A DNA stretch of 64,000 nt from Owenia fusiformis (Eukaryota > Annelida > Polychaeta > Sabellida > Oweniidae). Below the pieces are notes generated by a model. It was not told where the DNA came from and searched no databases. It saw only the letters and a list, made by a program, of their open reading frames with translations. Numbering within the stretch: position 1 is the first letter of the stretch; each line of letters begins with the position of its first letter. The translations under genes were made by a program, and so were the position numbers. Positions 11,640-22,682 of the stretch are shown in pieces. Location: positions 1 to 64,000 of the forward strand of contig CAIIXF020000224.1 of NCBI GenBank assembly GCA_903813345.2. Direction: 5' to 3'.

Positions 11640-12080
11640 CACCAGGTACAAGTTTAAAGATGTGTAAAATAATTTGAAACACCCTAGAGTTAAAGTATAA
11701 CTATATATTAACAGAGTTAAAAATCTGCAACACCTGGTATAAGTTTATAACTGTATGAAATAAATTGGGACACCCTGTAGCAATAAGGATTGTAAGACTA
11801 CCTCTATATAAACAGAGTTGGAAATGTGTAACACCAGGTAAGCTGTATGAAATAAATTGGAACACCCTGTAGCAATAAATATTGTAAGTGTATCTCTAAT
11901 ATAATCAGAGTTGGAAATGTGTAGCACCAGGTAAGCTGTATGAAATAAATTGGAACACCCTGTAGCAATAAATAGTGTAAGTGTATCTCTAATATAAACA
12001 GAGTTGGAAATGTGTAGCACCAGGTAAGCTGTATGAAATAAATTGGAACACCCTGTAGCAATAAATATTGTAAGTGTTGA
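11640..12080. repeat. 93-bp minisatellite in LTR element leader
   Basis: GTAAGCTGTATGAAATAAAT recurs at 11838, 11931 and 12024 (period 93), each followed by GGAACACCCTGTAGCAATAA. More diverged units extend back to about 11640. The same array is at 15241-15681 in the second internal copy. The open frames across it are by-products of the repeat. Confidence 0.85.
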
Positions 12081-12589
12081 AAACAGAGTTGAAAATTTTA
12101 GGACACCCTGTACTTGTTGAGTAAAATGAAATTTGAGTAATCTTCTACAAGGTTTTTTATAGAATACCTAAGTGAAGAAAAAAAAAATTGATCAGCTTGT
12201 GTTACCTTGAAGCTAATATTTATAGACTACCCTGTACTTGAGATGTTTTGATTTCTACACTAAAACCGGCATGACACAATTGCACGTGTAAGGTTTACAA
12301 TATCACTGGGGTACTTCATACACAAATACCTGCTTAAAATATACCTGGTCAGCAGTACATATATACAAGAGCATATAATACCTGTATGTACTTTGAACTG
12401 AATTCAATAAAATGGGGATAAACTGAAGTTCAATTAACAATGCACACTGTATCAGCAAGAATTAATACAGCTGTAGTACAGTGTCAATGTCTCTCAACCT
12501 GCAATCAGCTGATCTAGAACTTGGATAACTATCAGTTCAGTTGATCATAATTGTCGAATATCGAGAGTCAATAATGTACATGTGAATTT

Positions 12590-12950
12590 TCACCTTTTCA
12601 ACCTAATTGTTAAATTGCTGAATATCAGAGTTCATGTGAATATCAATGTTCATGTACATTTTCACCTTTTCAACTTTAAAAATTGAATATCAGAGTTCAT
12701 GTAAATATCAATGTTCATGTACATTTTCACCTTTTCAACTTTAAAAATTGAATATCAGAGTTCATGTTAATATCAATGTTCAAGCAAATTGTTGAATTGC
12801 TGAATATCAGATCAGATTTCATGTGAACATCAATGTTCAACCCAATTGTTGAATTGCTGAATATCAGATCAGAGTTCATGTGAATATCAATGTTCAACCT
12901 AATTGTTGAATTGCTGAATATCAGATCAGAGTTCATGTGGATTTTCATGG
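12590..12950. repeat. GAATATCAGAGTTCATGTG repeats
   Basis: Five to six degenerate units of about 60 bp combine GAATATCAGAGTTCATGTGA, ATATCAATGTTCA and either CAATTGTTGAATTGCT or TTCACCTTTTCAACTTTAAA. Repeated at 16191-16551 in copy 2. Confidence 0.75.
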
Positions 12951-13124
12951 ATCGGGACCACTGTGACTTGTATTGTCAATCTGTAGGTTTTGGCTGTTCT
13001 AGTGTTCACATTTGAGGGTAACTCTGATATTGAATATGTGATAATCAATTATACATTACATATCTGTTGTTGACTTCGGGATGCTGCATATACAGTACAT
13101 CTGTTATCATCTGTAACGTGATTG

Positions 13125-13390
13125 TCGATCTTAGTTGTCCAATCTTGGTTGTCGAATATCGGTTCAATCTCGGATATTGAATCTCAGTTGTGGAATCTCG
13201 AACCTGGAATCTCGGTTATCGAATCTCGAACCTGGAATCTCGGTTATCGAATCTCGAACCTGGAATCTCGGTTATCGAATCCCTGACATGGAATCTCGGT
13301 TGTGGAATCTCGGACCTGGAATCTCGGTTATCAAATCTCGGACATGGAGTCTCGGTTGTCTATCCCAGATATAGAATCTCGGTTGTTGGA
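13125..13390. repeat. 30-bp GAATCTCGGTT minisatellite
   Basis: About eight units alternate GGAATCTCGGTTATCGAATC and TCGAACCTG. They differ by single substitutions and are directly adjoining with no spacers. Repeated at 16726-16991. A (TTG)n microsatellite follows at about 13418-13433. Confidence 0.8.
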
Positions 13391-13434
13391 TTACAGTTCT
13401 TCTCTGGCTCTGCACTTTGTTGTTGTTGTTGTTA

Positions 13435-13447
13435 GCCCGCAGTACCA
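13435..13447 (-). promoter_or_regulatory. primer-binding site, copy 1
   Basis: On the minus strand the LTR end CGTTCACA is followed, after TA, by TGGTACTGCGGGC. A sequence beginning TGG 0-3 nt from the LTR is the usual complement of a tRNA 3' end (…CCA). The predicted primer tRNA would end GCCCGCAGTACCA. I cannot name that tRNA. The same site is at 17036-17048. Confidence 0.6.
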
Positions 13448-13449
13448 TA

Positions 13450-14151
13450 TGTGAACGACCGAACGACTAGATTTGTGGTGTACGTCAATTTATTCACTTT
13501 ACAGAGCCAGAGGGGCTAGAAACAAATCATAACAAGCAATTACAATATAATAATAACATTGCATGAAATGGCATTGGCAAGGCTTATCAATATTACAGTA
13601 CGAAATGGCATTGGCATTGGCAAGGCTTATCAATATTACAGTACGAAATGGCATTGGCAAGTTTATTTGAAACACAATCTAATTTGACTATTTTACATTT
13701 GACAACATGAATGCTAACTTAATTGAATGTTTGGCATGTTAACTTACAGAACTGGCTCTTGCTTTGAGCTTGAGGGAAATGTGGGAACCAATGGTGGTGA
13801 ATCTGTGGCCTAACACACTGCCTGAATTAAAATTACAATACATTTCTAAGTTGACAAAAATACCATAAATGATTGGTAAAATATCAGAAATATGTGTTGT
13901 ATTTAATCAAGTAATATCTAATAAAGCATATAAAAGTAAGATAAAGAGTGGATGGCTTACCAATATGAACGATTGTGGATGATTTTGTAGATTTTCTGGA
14001 GAGGTAAAAATATATATGTGGCTATTGTAGTGACTGTAAGCAAGAGGAAGTTGCACATTTATGTGCCAGCTATTTATGTGAATTGAAACATGAAATCTAT
14101 ATAGTGCCATCTATAAATGCAACTATAAACTTTAAAGTGCAGTTGGTCACA
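13450..14151 (-). repeat. LTR 2 (shared middle LTR)
   Basis: 702 bp, offset exactly 3601 from LTR 1 and with no visible difference from it. It serves both as 5' LTR of copy 1 and as 3' LTR of copy 2. No target duplication borders it, which supports a recombination origin. Confidence 0.85.
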
Positions 14152-14806
14152 TCCACGCGGACAACGTTGACAGACCATCACAGTTAAATATTACTTTGTT
14201 TTTATGACCAAAAGTGTACATGGTTATACAATTCTAAAGTTAAATGTTAATGAATTCTGAGAATTATGCCTTTAAAACATATGCCATTAAAAGTAATGCT
14301 TTTTACATAAATGAATGCCAAAATAATGCCTTAATATGCCATTTTACATTTTAATACAAAATGTGTTGCCATTTACTGGCTTTTTAGCCCAAAATGTACA
14401 CCCCAAAATACAAAAATACCTTAACTATGTGCAACTATGTACATACCGGCGCGCAAAACACTATTGCTTCAGAATATATTTGTGGTTTTAGGCCACTTAT
14501 GAAATTGAAATACATTAAGAGCAAGTTGTGTTATCGTAATATGTAATTCATACACTTTTTATGTGCATTTTAATTGGTTTATAATATCATACACTTTATA
14601 TGTGCATTTTTAAGATCATTAATTCAAAAATGGGCTTACATGTATAAGTGATCCATATTTGTAATTAGTTATATTAGGCAACACAATAATAGTAATATTA
14701 ATGTAAAAACTCCTACATTACCGACCAATTAAGATAAGTAATTGTACTGTCTACCGACCAATTAAGGCAAGTAATTTTACTGATATATCTTCTCATACAA
14801 TTAATA

Positions 14807-15194
14807 CTATGTATATGTTAACCTATCAGGCCTTTGTCTAATTCGTGTTGACCTTCGCAGAGCGGATGGGTCCTCCTTCTCCCTCTGATTTTTTGAAAAA
14901 AAATAAAATTTCAAAACTGCCATCAGAACTGGAGTCATCACTGCCACTTTCAGAAGTTGTAGATTCATTTCCACTAGATACTTCATGGTCAACGTCATCA
15001 GAATCCGAAGTGTCATCATTAGATGTAGCATATAACTTCAAGTTTTTTAAATTTACAACCTGAGTATCCAGTCGGAGTATCTCCTCATCTTGCTGTTTCT
15101 TTTCCTTTTGCAGCCTCATGTACGCCTCTTTGTATTTGTCCTCACTTGTTGGTGTAGCCATCCTTATGTGCGTATTGTACTCAATTTGTACCAA
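14807..15194 (-). pseudogene. gag-like/pol-end chimeric frame, copy 2
   Basis: Identical to the frame at 11206-11593, including the acidic tract, the homopolymer frameshift point and the RRSTRIRQRPDRLTYT tail. The defect therefore pre-dates the tandem duplication. Confidence 0.5.
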
Positions 15195-17035
15195 TAAAGT
15201 ATGATAGTAGTATATACATACAACTAACCTATTTTTGTAACACCAGGTACAAGTTTAAAGATGTGTAAAATAATTTGAAACACCCTAGAGTTAAAGTATA
15301 ACTATATATTAACAGAGTTAAAAATCTGCAACACCTGGTATAAGTTTATAACTGTATGAAATAAATTGGGACACCCTGTAGCAATAAGGATTGTAAGACT
15401 ACCTCTATATAAACAGAGTTGGAAATGTGTAACACCAGGTAAGCTGTATGAAATAAATTGGAACACCCTGTAGCAATAAATATTGTAAGTGTATCTCTAA
15501 TATAATCAGAGTTGGAAATGTGTAGCACCAGGTAAGCTGTATGAAATAAATTGGAACACCCTGTAGCAATAAATAGTGTAAGTGTATCTCTAATATAAAC
15601 AGAGTTGGAAATGTGTAGCACCAGGTAAGCTGTATGAAATAAATTGGAACACCCTGTAGCAATAAATATTGTAAGTGTTGAAAACAGAGTTGAAAATTTT
15701 AGGACACCCTGTACTTGTTGAGTAAAATGAAATTTGAGTAATCTTCTACAAGGTTTTTTATAGAATACCTAAGTGAAGAAAAAAAAAATTGATCAGCTTG
15801 TGTTACCTTGAAGCTAATATTTATAGACTACCCTGTACTTGAGATGTTTTGATTTCTACACTAAAACCGGCATGACACAATTGCACGTGTAAGGTTTACA
15901 ATATCACTGGGGTACTTCATACACAAATACCTGCTTAAAATATACCTGGTCAGCAGTACATATATACAAGAGCATATAATACCTGTATGTACTTTGAACT
16001 GAATTCAATAAAATGGGGATAAACTGAAGTTCAATTAACAATGCACACTGTATCAGCAAGAATTAATACAGCTGTAGTACAGTGTCAATGTCTCTCAACC
16101 TGCAATCAGCTGATCTAGAACTTGGATAACTATCAGTTCAGTTGATCATAATTGTCGAATATCGAGAGTCAATAATGTACATGTGAATTTTCACCTTTTC
16201 AACCTAATTGTTAAATTGCTGAATATCAGAGTTCATGTGAATATCAATGTTCATGTACATTTTCACCTTTTCAACTTTAAAAATTGAATATCAGAGTTCA
16301 TGTAAATATCAATGTTCATGTACATTTTCACCTTTTCAACTTTAAAAATTGAATATCAGAGTTCATGTTAATATCAATGTTCAAGCAAATTGTTGAATTG
16401 CTGAATATCAGATCAGATTTCATGTGAACATCAATGTTCAACCCAATTGTTGAATTGCTGAATATCAGATCAGAGTTCATGTGAATATCAATGTTCAACC
16501 TAATTGTTGAATTGCTGAATATCAGATCAGAGTTCATGTGGATTTTCATGGATCGGGACCACTGTGACTTGTATTGTCAATCTGTAGGTTTTGGCTGTTC
16601 TAGTGTTCACATTTGAGGGTAACTCTGATATTGAATATGTGATAATCAATTATACATTACATATCTGTTGTTGACTTCGGGATGCTGCATATACAGTACA
16701 TCTGTTATCATCTGTAACGTGATTGTCGATCTTAGTTGTCCAATCTTGGTTGTCGAATATCGGTTCAATCTCGGATATTGAATCTCAGTTGTGGAATCTC
16801 GAACCTGGAATCTCGGTTATCGAATCTCGAACCTGGAATCTCGGTTATCGAATCTCGAACCTGGAATCTCGGTTATCGAATCCCTGACATGGAATCTCGG
16901 TTGTGGAATCTCGGACCTGGAATCTCGGTTATCAAATCTCGGACATGGAGTCTCGGTTGTCTATCCCAGATATAGAATCTCGGTTGTTGGATTACAGTTC
17001 TTCTCTGGCTCTGCACTTTGTTGTTGTTGTTGTTA

Positions 17036-17048
17036 GCCCGCAGTACCA
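17036..17048 (-). promoter_or_regulatory. primer-binding site, copy 2
   Basis: TGGTACTGCGGGC on the minus strand, two bases inside LTR 3. It would be the one used by a transcript that starts in the outermost LTR. Confidence 0.6.
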
Positions 17049-17050
17049 TA

Positions 17051-17752
17051 TGTGAACGACCGAACGACTAGATTTGTGGTGTACGTCAATTTATTCACTT
17101 TACAGAGCCAGAGGGGCTAGAAACAAATCATAACAAGCAATTACAATATAATAATAACATTGCATGAAATGGCATTGGCAAGGCTTATCAATATTACAGT
17201 ACGAAATGGCATTGGCATTGGCAAGGCTTATCAATATTACAGTACGAAATGGCATTGGCAAGTTTATTTGAAACACAATCTAATTTGACTATTTTACATT
17301 TGACAACATGAATGCTAACTTAATTGAATGTTTGGCATGTTAACTTACAGAACTGGCTCTTGCTTTGAGCTTGAGGGAAATGTGGGAACCAATGGTGGTG
17401 AATCTGTGGCCTAACACACTGCCTGAATTAAAATTACAATACATTTCTAAGTTGACAAAAATACCATAAATGATTGGTAAAATATCAGAAATATGTGTTG
17501 TATTTAATCAAGTAATATCTAATAAAGCATATAAAAGTAAGATAAAGAGTGGATGGCTTACCAATATGAACGATTGTGGATGATTTTGTAGATTTTCTGG
17601 AGAGGTAAAAATATATATGTGGCTATTGTAGTGACTGTAAGCAAGAGGAAGTTGCACATTTATGTGCCAGCTATTTATGTGAATTGAAACATGAAATCTA
17701 TATAGTGCCATCTATAAATGCAACTATAAACTTTAAAGTGCAGTTGGTCACA
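17051..17752 (-). repeat. LTR 3 (5'-most on minus strand)
   Basis: 702 bp, ending GTTGGTCACA at 17752 and followed by the duplication ACAA. Downstream bases differ from the internal region, so the array ends here. Confidence 0.85.
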
Positions 17753-17756
17753 ACAA

Positions 17757-18711
17757 TCTAGCTAGCAATATCCCCAATTGTTGTCGAAGTGTCAAAGGAT
17801 GTGTCTGGGTATATGCCCTTTTGGTCCCTCAGTCAAATGTGTGTGAAATATGGTTTTCATTACTGTCCTACTTATATTTGATAAGTATATTTACTTTTTC
17901 ACGAGTTTTGATGCATAATTAACCCCCTGCTGAGAGTCAGAAAAAGTATCTTAACAAAAAAAATCATTATCATAGAAAAAATCACCAATGACAACATATG
18001 TGACATACAAGGAAAAAATAACTTAAGACCCATGAAGAATTAAAAATAAAATCATATTTTTGAAATATATTTAAGGATTAAATTTTTTTTCAAATTTTTG
18101 AATTTCCCGCCACTTTAACTTGAAGGGGGAAAACAAGATGGTTGCCATTTGATGTAAGAAATATCAGAAAAAAGTTGCTTCACTTTTAGTTTTCACAATG
18201 AGCACAGTTTTCCGGTTTAGGTTTTTTGACTGATTATGACTCTTCATCACCAGGGCCATGTATAGAGATTATAAAATTGAAACCAAAATGTTGTGCTCAG
18301 CATGAATTTGACTGAAATATGTGTAACATCACCAACACAATTTAAGTCTCAAAACTGGATGCTCAGTAACTTTGAGTGATAAACACTAATTCAAGTATCC
18401 AGAAATACCATTCAATGTCTATACAAAGAAAGTAACCAGTGTTTTGGAAGATATGTTTCAAACTTTGCATAAATAATTCATTTAATATTTGCCATTGATT
18501 TTTTTTCAATTCTGACAAAGTGATATGCACTGTCTTTGATGCCAACATTCTTCATCAATTGTGATACAAATTTATATTTTTGTAATCTCAGAAGAAGGAT
18601 AAGATATTGAAGTTTAATAATATGTCTGATTGAGTTGTCTTTTCAGACATTACAATTTTCAATATTATTTTAAGTCGATACCTCATTCCCAGACTCATCC
18701 TTTAATCTTAC
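17757..18711. other. probable amidase intron sequence
   Basis: AT-rich with no exon or repeat recognised. On the minus strand it lies downstream of the amidase exon at 18712-18851. I looked here for the next conserved amidase block (GGDxGGSIR-like) and did not see it. Confidence 0.4.
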
Positions 18712-18851
18712 AAGTGCTGCACATCCTGAGCTTGATCCCCCAGTCGTTCTTGTATGGTCTCGTGGATTTGTTACAGGTCCACTGACAGAGGTAAAACTAT
18801 TGGCAGACACACATACATCTTCACAAACGGCCTTCCCTTAAATCCTACCAC
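18712..18851 (-). pseudogene. amidase-signature exon, GGSS block
   Basis: The exon is bounded by acceptor TTTCAG (18854-18852) and donor GTAAGA (18711 downward). Translation gives GGRI-stop-GKAVCEDVCVSAN, then SFTSVSGPVTNPRD and HTRTTGGSSSGCAAL. GGSSSG carries the amidase-signature Ser of the Ser-cisSer-Lys triad, and the spacing NP...TGGSSSG is typical. The family hydrolyses amides. VCED and GPVTNP resemble the subgroup related to bacterial enantioselective amidases. A TAA replaces the expected hydrophobic residue between I and GK. Splice phase matches the exon at 22525-22682 (one plus two bases form a Gly codon). Either this is a pseudogene or the assembly has an error. Confidence 0.75.
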
Positions 18852-18881
18852 CTGAAACATATATTCTACCACCATAGGTAC

Positions 18882-21800
18882 CACTGTGCAAAATGTGCGA
18901 TATCTCCTGTTTTATTTCAGGAGATTTGCATAAATAGTTTGCAAATCTCCTTAGAATCACCTAAAATATAGTCAGATATCAAATGTTTATAACGGACAAA
19001 TTTGAGTATCATACCACCTATATCAAATTATTTGATGGTATGTCAAAGAATAGGTCCCAAATTATACTAATCTAAATGGAAATATGATCAGGAGATTTGC
19101 TATCTATATTAAATATCTTCTGTCTATACTCTTAAAAACTGACTATATCTTACTATTCATACAGTACTGGATATACACGACAGGAGATATGCAGCCTATT
19201 CAGCTTATATCAGGAGATACTCCCAAATCAGACCCCCAAAACAGGAGATACTCTAACTATACGAAATGACGTCATCAGGTCTCATTGCTTGCAGCGCAAA
19301 TAAAGTAAAATCACTTATCTGGCTTATTAACAACAACTTAAATATTTAAGCTATTAGATAAACAAATTGGAGAAGCTTATCCCTTCTCTGTTGTCTATTA
19401 ATAAAGTGAATTGTCATTTAGATAAATAACTTTGTGATTTTAACACTCGGTGAGGTAAAATGTATGTACAAAAGTTAATAAGTATTAGTTACATTCCATT
19501 GTTCAAAATTTTTTTCTATAATTTTATATCATAGTACCCCACACAAGTACCATTAGATTAATTCATAAATTATAACAAACGGATTAATGTAAACTTGTCA
19601 TGTGGATTCCTAAATAGAAACTACTTTATCAAAGGGACTATAATCTGGTGGTTTTTCAGATTTTATAAACACATTGTTTGAGATAACTTAAATGTTTTTT
19701 ACACTTTTAATACAGCAGATATAATAGATAACAGAAAACATGAATTGTGAAATATAAGGGAATACACGTTGTTTAACAAAGGGCATACAGATTGTACGTT
19801 GTATCTGTGTAAAATGGAGCCTCTGTTCTCTAATGTAAACTCAATCTGAAGGTGAAACAATGTAGTAAAACCGAGAGGAAAACTCATTCATTAAAATAGT
19901 ATCTTTCCACAGAATTGATGGATTTAATTCAAAATTTGACACAATGTTTATCATAGTGTTGGGGACATTATGCCATCAAATTTATTTAAAACAATTCATT
20001 TGCAAATTATATTTATTGGAACTTAGAACCTTCAGTTGTATATATTAATCCAAATAATATTAATAAACGGATTAGTTTTCAAAACTCATTACACTGAAAT
20101 TTAATAATTAGGGATTAAACATTTATGTTAGCATTTTGCTCTGACATGTCTCAAGATGTTATTTGCATCATTTCCCAATGTTACTCAATATTACAGAATA
20201 TATGACATTTACAATGGTATGCATCATTATACAATAATATGCATTGATTCAATATCCCGAATCCCAATTACTGCTAGCTCAATATTCAGTGTAATTTGAC
20301 ATTTACAATGGTACAATGTATGCATCATTTCAACAATAGTATGCATTGATTGAGTATCCCAATTATTACTCAATATTATTGTATAAAATGAATTTTAATG
20401 GTATGCATCACTCTACGATAGTTTACATCAATTGTATTTCCCAATTACTGCTCAATATTACAGTATAAAATGACATTTACGATGGTATACATTTCTACAA
20501 TAGTATGCATTAGTGGAATACCCCAATTACTGATCAATATTACAGTGTAAAATAGAAACAAATGTATTACTGAGACCAATCTTATGTTTATCTCAGATAA
20601 TCTAGATAACATAGAACATGAATTATGAATTATTATGTTTCATGCGCTTGTTCTTGTATCTCTAAATGTGACATTAGATAAATGCCAAATGGATTAATAT
20701 AAAACTCAATGTGAAAGAGAAACAATGTAGTACACGTAAAACCGAGAGGAAAACTTATTAAAATTAAAACAGTAACTTTCCACAGAGTTGATGGATTTAT
20801 TTCAAAATTTAACACAATGTTTATCATAGCCTTGGGGACATTATGCCATCAAATTTATTTTAAAGAATTCATTTGCAAATTATTTTTATTGGAACTTAGA
20901 ACCGTCGGTTAATCCATTAACTTTAGTAAACGGATTAGTTTTCAAAACTCATTCCACTGAATTGAATAATTAGAGATTAAACATTTTAGCATTTTGCTCT
21001 GACATGTCTCAAGATATTATTTACATCATTTCCTGATTACTATTCAATATTATAGAATATATGACATTTACAATGGTATGCATCATTCTACAATAGTATG
21101 CATTGATTCAATATCCCGAATCCCGATTCCTGCTCAATATTCAGTGTAACTTGACATTTACAATGGTGTGCATCATTTCAACAATAGTATGCATTGATTG
21201 AATATCCCAATTATTACTCAATATCATTGTATAAAATGACATTTACAATGGTATGCATCATTCTACAATAGTTTGCATTAATTGATTTTCCCAATTACTG
21301 CTCAATATTACAGTATAAAATGACATTTACAATGGTATGCATCATTCTACAATAATATGCATCAATGGAGTTTTCCAATTACTGATCAATATCACAGTGT
21401 AAAATAGAAACAAATGTATTACTGAGACCAATGTGATGTTTATCTCAAATAATCTAGATAACATAGAACATGAATTATGAAGTATTAAGTTCCATGCTAT
21501 TTACTTGCATCTCTAAATGCGCCAATGAGATGTGTTATAAACTCTAACAAACGGATTTATTATCAATGTAAATTTGTCATGGTGAAATTCTAAATAGAAA
21601 CAGCTTAATCTCTGATATTTTAAACAAATTGCTTGAGATTACTAAACTGTTTTTAACATTAAATAGCTTTTCTTGTCAGGTGTAAACAATCTGCAGAGTG
21701 AAACTGATCGAGAGGAAAACTCAATAATTAAAAAATAACTTTCCATGGAGTTGATCAATTAAATTCAAAATTTAACACAAATTTATCATAGCATTAGGGA

Positions 21801-22336
21801 CATTATACAATTAAATGTATATAAAAAAATGTACTCAAAAGTTATTGTTGAGGAAATAAGAACCCTCGGTTGTAGAAAATTAATCCATTCACTCTAACAA
21901 ACGGATTAATTATCAATGTAAACAAGTCATCAATCATTAATAAGCCAGATACGTTACAGAAATAAGATGTGATGACGTCATTTCGTATAGTTAGCGTATC
22001 TCTTGTTTTTGGAGCTCTGATTTAATAGTATATCCTGATATATGCTAGAAGAAGCTATTGTTCATAGAATCGGCTAGTATATCCTTTCTGTAGATCTGAT
22101 AGAGTGGTAGACAAACTATGTGTTAGCCTTGATATATAACACAGCTTATATTAGTTCATATTTAGTAGAGTAGCAAATAGTATCAACTATACTAGTTGTC
22201 CGCCAAATATCTGGATATAGCATGTGTCTATACAACACGGGAGATACGGGAGATATTTCACACTATGACAGTTGATATTAGAGCATAGTTAACAGGATAT
22301 TCTATTACTATATAGCCTTTTTTGCACATTTTACTG
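18882..22336. mobile_element. CACTA-like transposon, copy 1
   Basis: The left end is CACTGTGCAAAATGTGC. The right end, read in reverse complement, is CAGTAAAATGTGCAAAA. A 3-bp duplication TAC flanks it (18879-18881, 22337-22339). CACT(G/A) ends with 3-bp duplications point to the CACTA/EnSpm group. Subterminal regions carry many GGAGAT(A/T) motifs (for example AACAGGAGATACTC and CGGGAGATACGGGAGATA), as CACTA elements do. A 25-bp subterminal inverted repeat lies at 19253-19277 and 21970-21994, containing ATGACGTCAT. The middle is a 0.86-kb repeat array with no transposase. The element sits in the intron between two amidase exons, 31 bp from the acceptor-side exon. Confidence 0.75.
19880..21960. 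repeat. internal 0.86-kb repeats of CACTA copy 1
   Basis: Two long units are anchored at TCTGACATGTCTCAAGAT (20141 and 20999). Inside each unit an approximately 85-bp sub-repeat recurs, built from ACATTTACAATGGTATGCAT, CATT(C/T)(T)ACAATA and ATTACTGCTCAATATTACAG. Both levels are diverged. No reading frame spans them. Confidence 0.75.
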
Positions 22337-22344
22337 TACATATT

Positions 22345-22445
22345 AGTTAACCAAATATATCAAATATGTGCTTCTAAAATCCTTGTATTAACAGTTAACC
22401 AAATATATCAAATAATATGTGCTTCTAAAATCCTTGTATTAACAG
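22345..22445. repeat. 48/51-bp tandem duplication
   Basis: GTTAACCAAATATATCAAAT followed by ATGTGCTTCTAAAATCCTTG occurs twice (starts 22346 and 22394). A 3-bp insertion distinguishes the second copy. It is just outside the right end of the CACTA-like element. Confidence 0.85.
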
Positions 22446-22524
22446 TAGAATCAAAGTTAGGAATTAATAATTCAGATGGTGTTGAGTAACTACAAACATG
22501 GGCTTGGACTTCTGTGAGAATTAC

Positions 22525-22682
22525 CTGCTTCTAATACTCTCGTAACAACAGTAGCGTCAAATTCAGGGATGTATCCTTCAAATGTTTTACTGTCATTTGT
22601 CATTGGAACGCCTGCTACAGCAATGTTGTCTTTAATTGCAACAGCTTTACCCTCAACTTGCCATCTTCAGATCCTTTAATAT
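22525..22682 (-). pseudogene. amidase-signature exon, Lys block
   Basis: Donor GTAATT follows GCAG (22525/22524). The likely acceptor is TATTAG ending at 22683. The frame reads IKGSEDGKLR, then after a one-base shift KAVAIKDNIAVAGVPMT, NDSKTFEGYIPEFDA and TVVTRVLEAG. KDN contains the catalytic Lys of amidase-signature enzymes, and DATVVTRxLxAG is their next conserved block. The run TTGAGGGTAAA is one G short of an open frame, so there is a frameshift within this exon. With the stop in the next exon this indicates a decayed gene. Upstream and downstream exons were not found. The function is inferred from family motifs. Confidence 0.75.

Larger units (their letters stand above)
10551..13449 (-). 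mobile_element. LTR element internal region, copy 1
   Basis: This 2899-bp segment lies between LTR 1 and LTR 2. Read on the minus strand it holds a primer-binding site (13435-13447), three minisatellite blocks in the leader (13390 down to 11640), and a short gag-like/pol-end frame (11206-11593). About 650 bp of non-coding sequence follows before LTR 1. Protease, reverse transcriptase, RNase H and integrase are absent. Confidence 0.8.
14152..17050 (-). mobile_element. LTR element internal region, copy 2
   Basis: A 2899-bp duplicate of 10551-13449 at a constant offset of 3601, including its minisatellites, its broken reading frame and its primer-binding site. The constant offset shows that even homopolymer lengths are unchanged. 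Confidence 0.85.
9849..17752 (-). mobile_element. tandem LTR retrotransposon (LTR-int-LTR-int-LTR)
   Basis: A 3601-bp period gives three 702-bp LTRs and two 2899-bp internal regions. The LTR begins TGTGAACGACC and ends GTTGGTCACA, the TG...CA rule with TGTGA/TCACA ends. The 4-bp word ACAA lies immediately outside both ends of the whole array (9845-9848 and 17753-17756) and not between the units. This is the mark of one insertion followed by unequal LTR recombination. Orientation is judged minus because a TGG-initiated primer-binding site and an AATAAA signal fit only that strand. The internal region keeps only a short gag-like/pol-end reading frame, so the element is non-autonomous. The copies look identical at every place compared, implying a young event or an assembly duplication. 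No clear polypurine tract was found. Confidence 0.88.

Noticed and set aside
11745-12061. Minus-strand open frames with repeated LFHTAYLVLHIS or YFIQLTWCYTF peptides
   Set aside because: They are products of the 93-bp minisatellite read in two frames.
13125-13390. 30-bp regular repeats suggestive of a CRISPR array
   Set aside because: Units adjoin without unique spacers, are duplicated within the LTR element at 16726-16991, and the genome is eukaryotic.
13135-13435. Overlapping open frames with SNLESRLSNLEPGIS-like peptides
   Set aside because: They simply translate the 30-bp minisatellite and have no independent support.
9849-17752. Reading the 3601-bp repeat as a plain satellite
   Set aside because: TG...CA ends, a primer-binding site, AATAAA and a single flanking ACAA duplication identify an LTR element.
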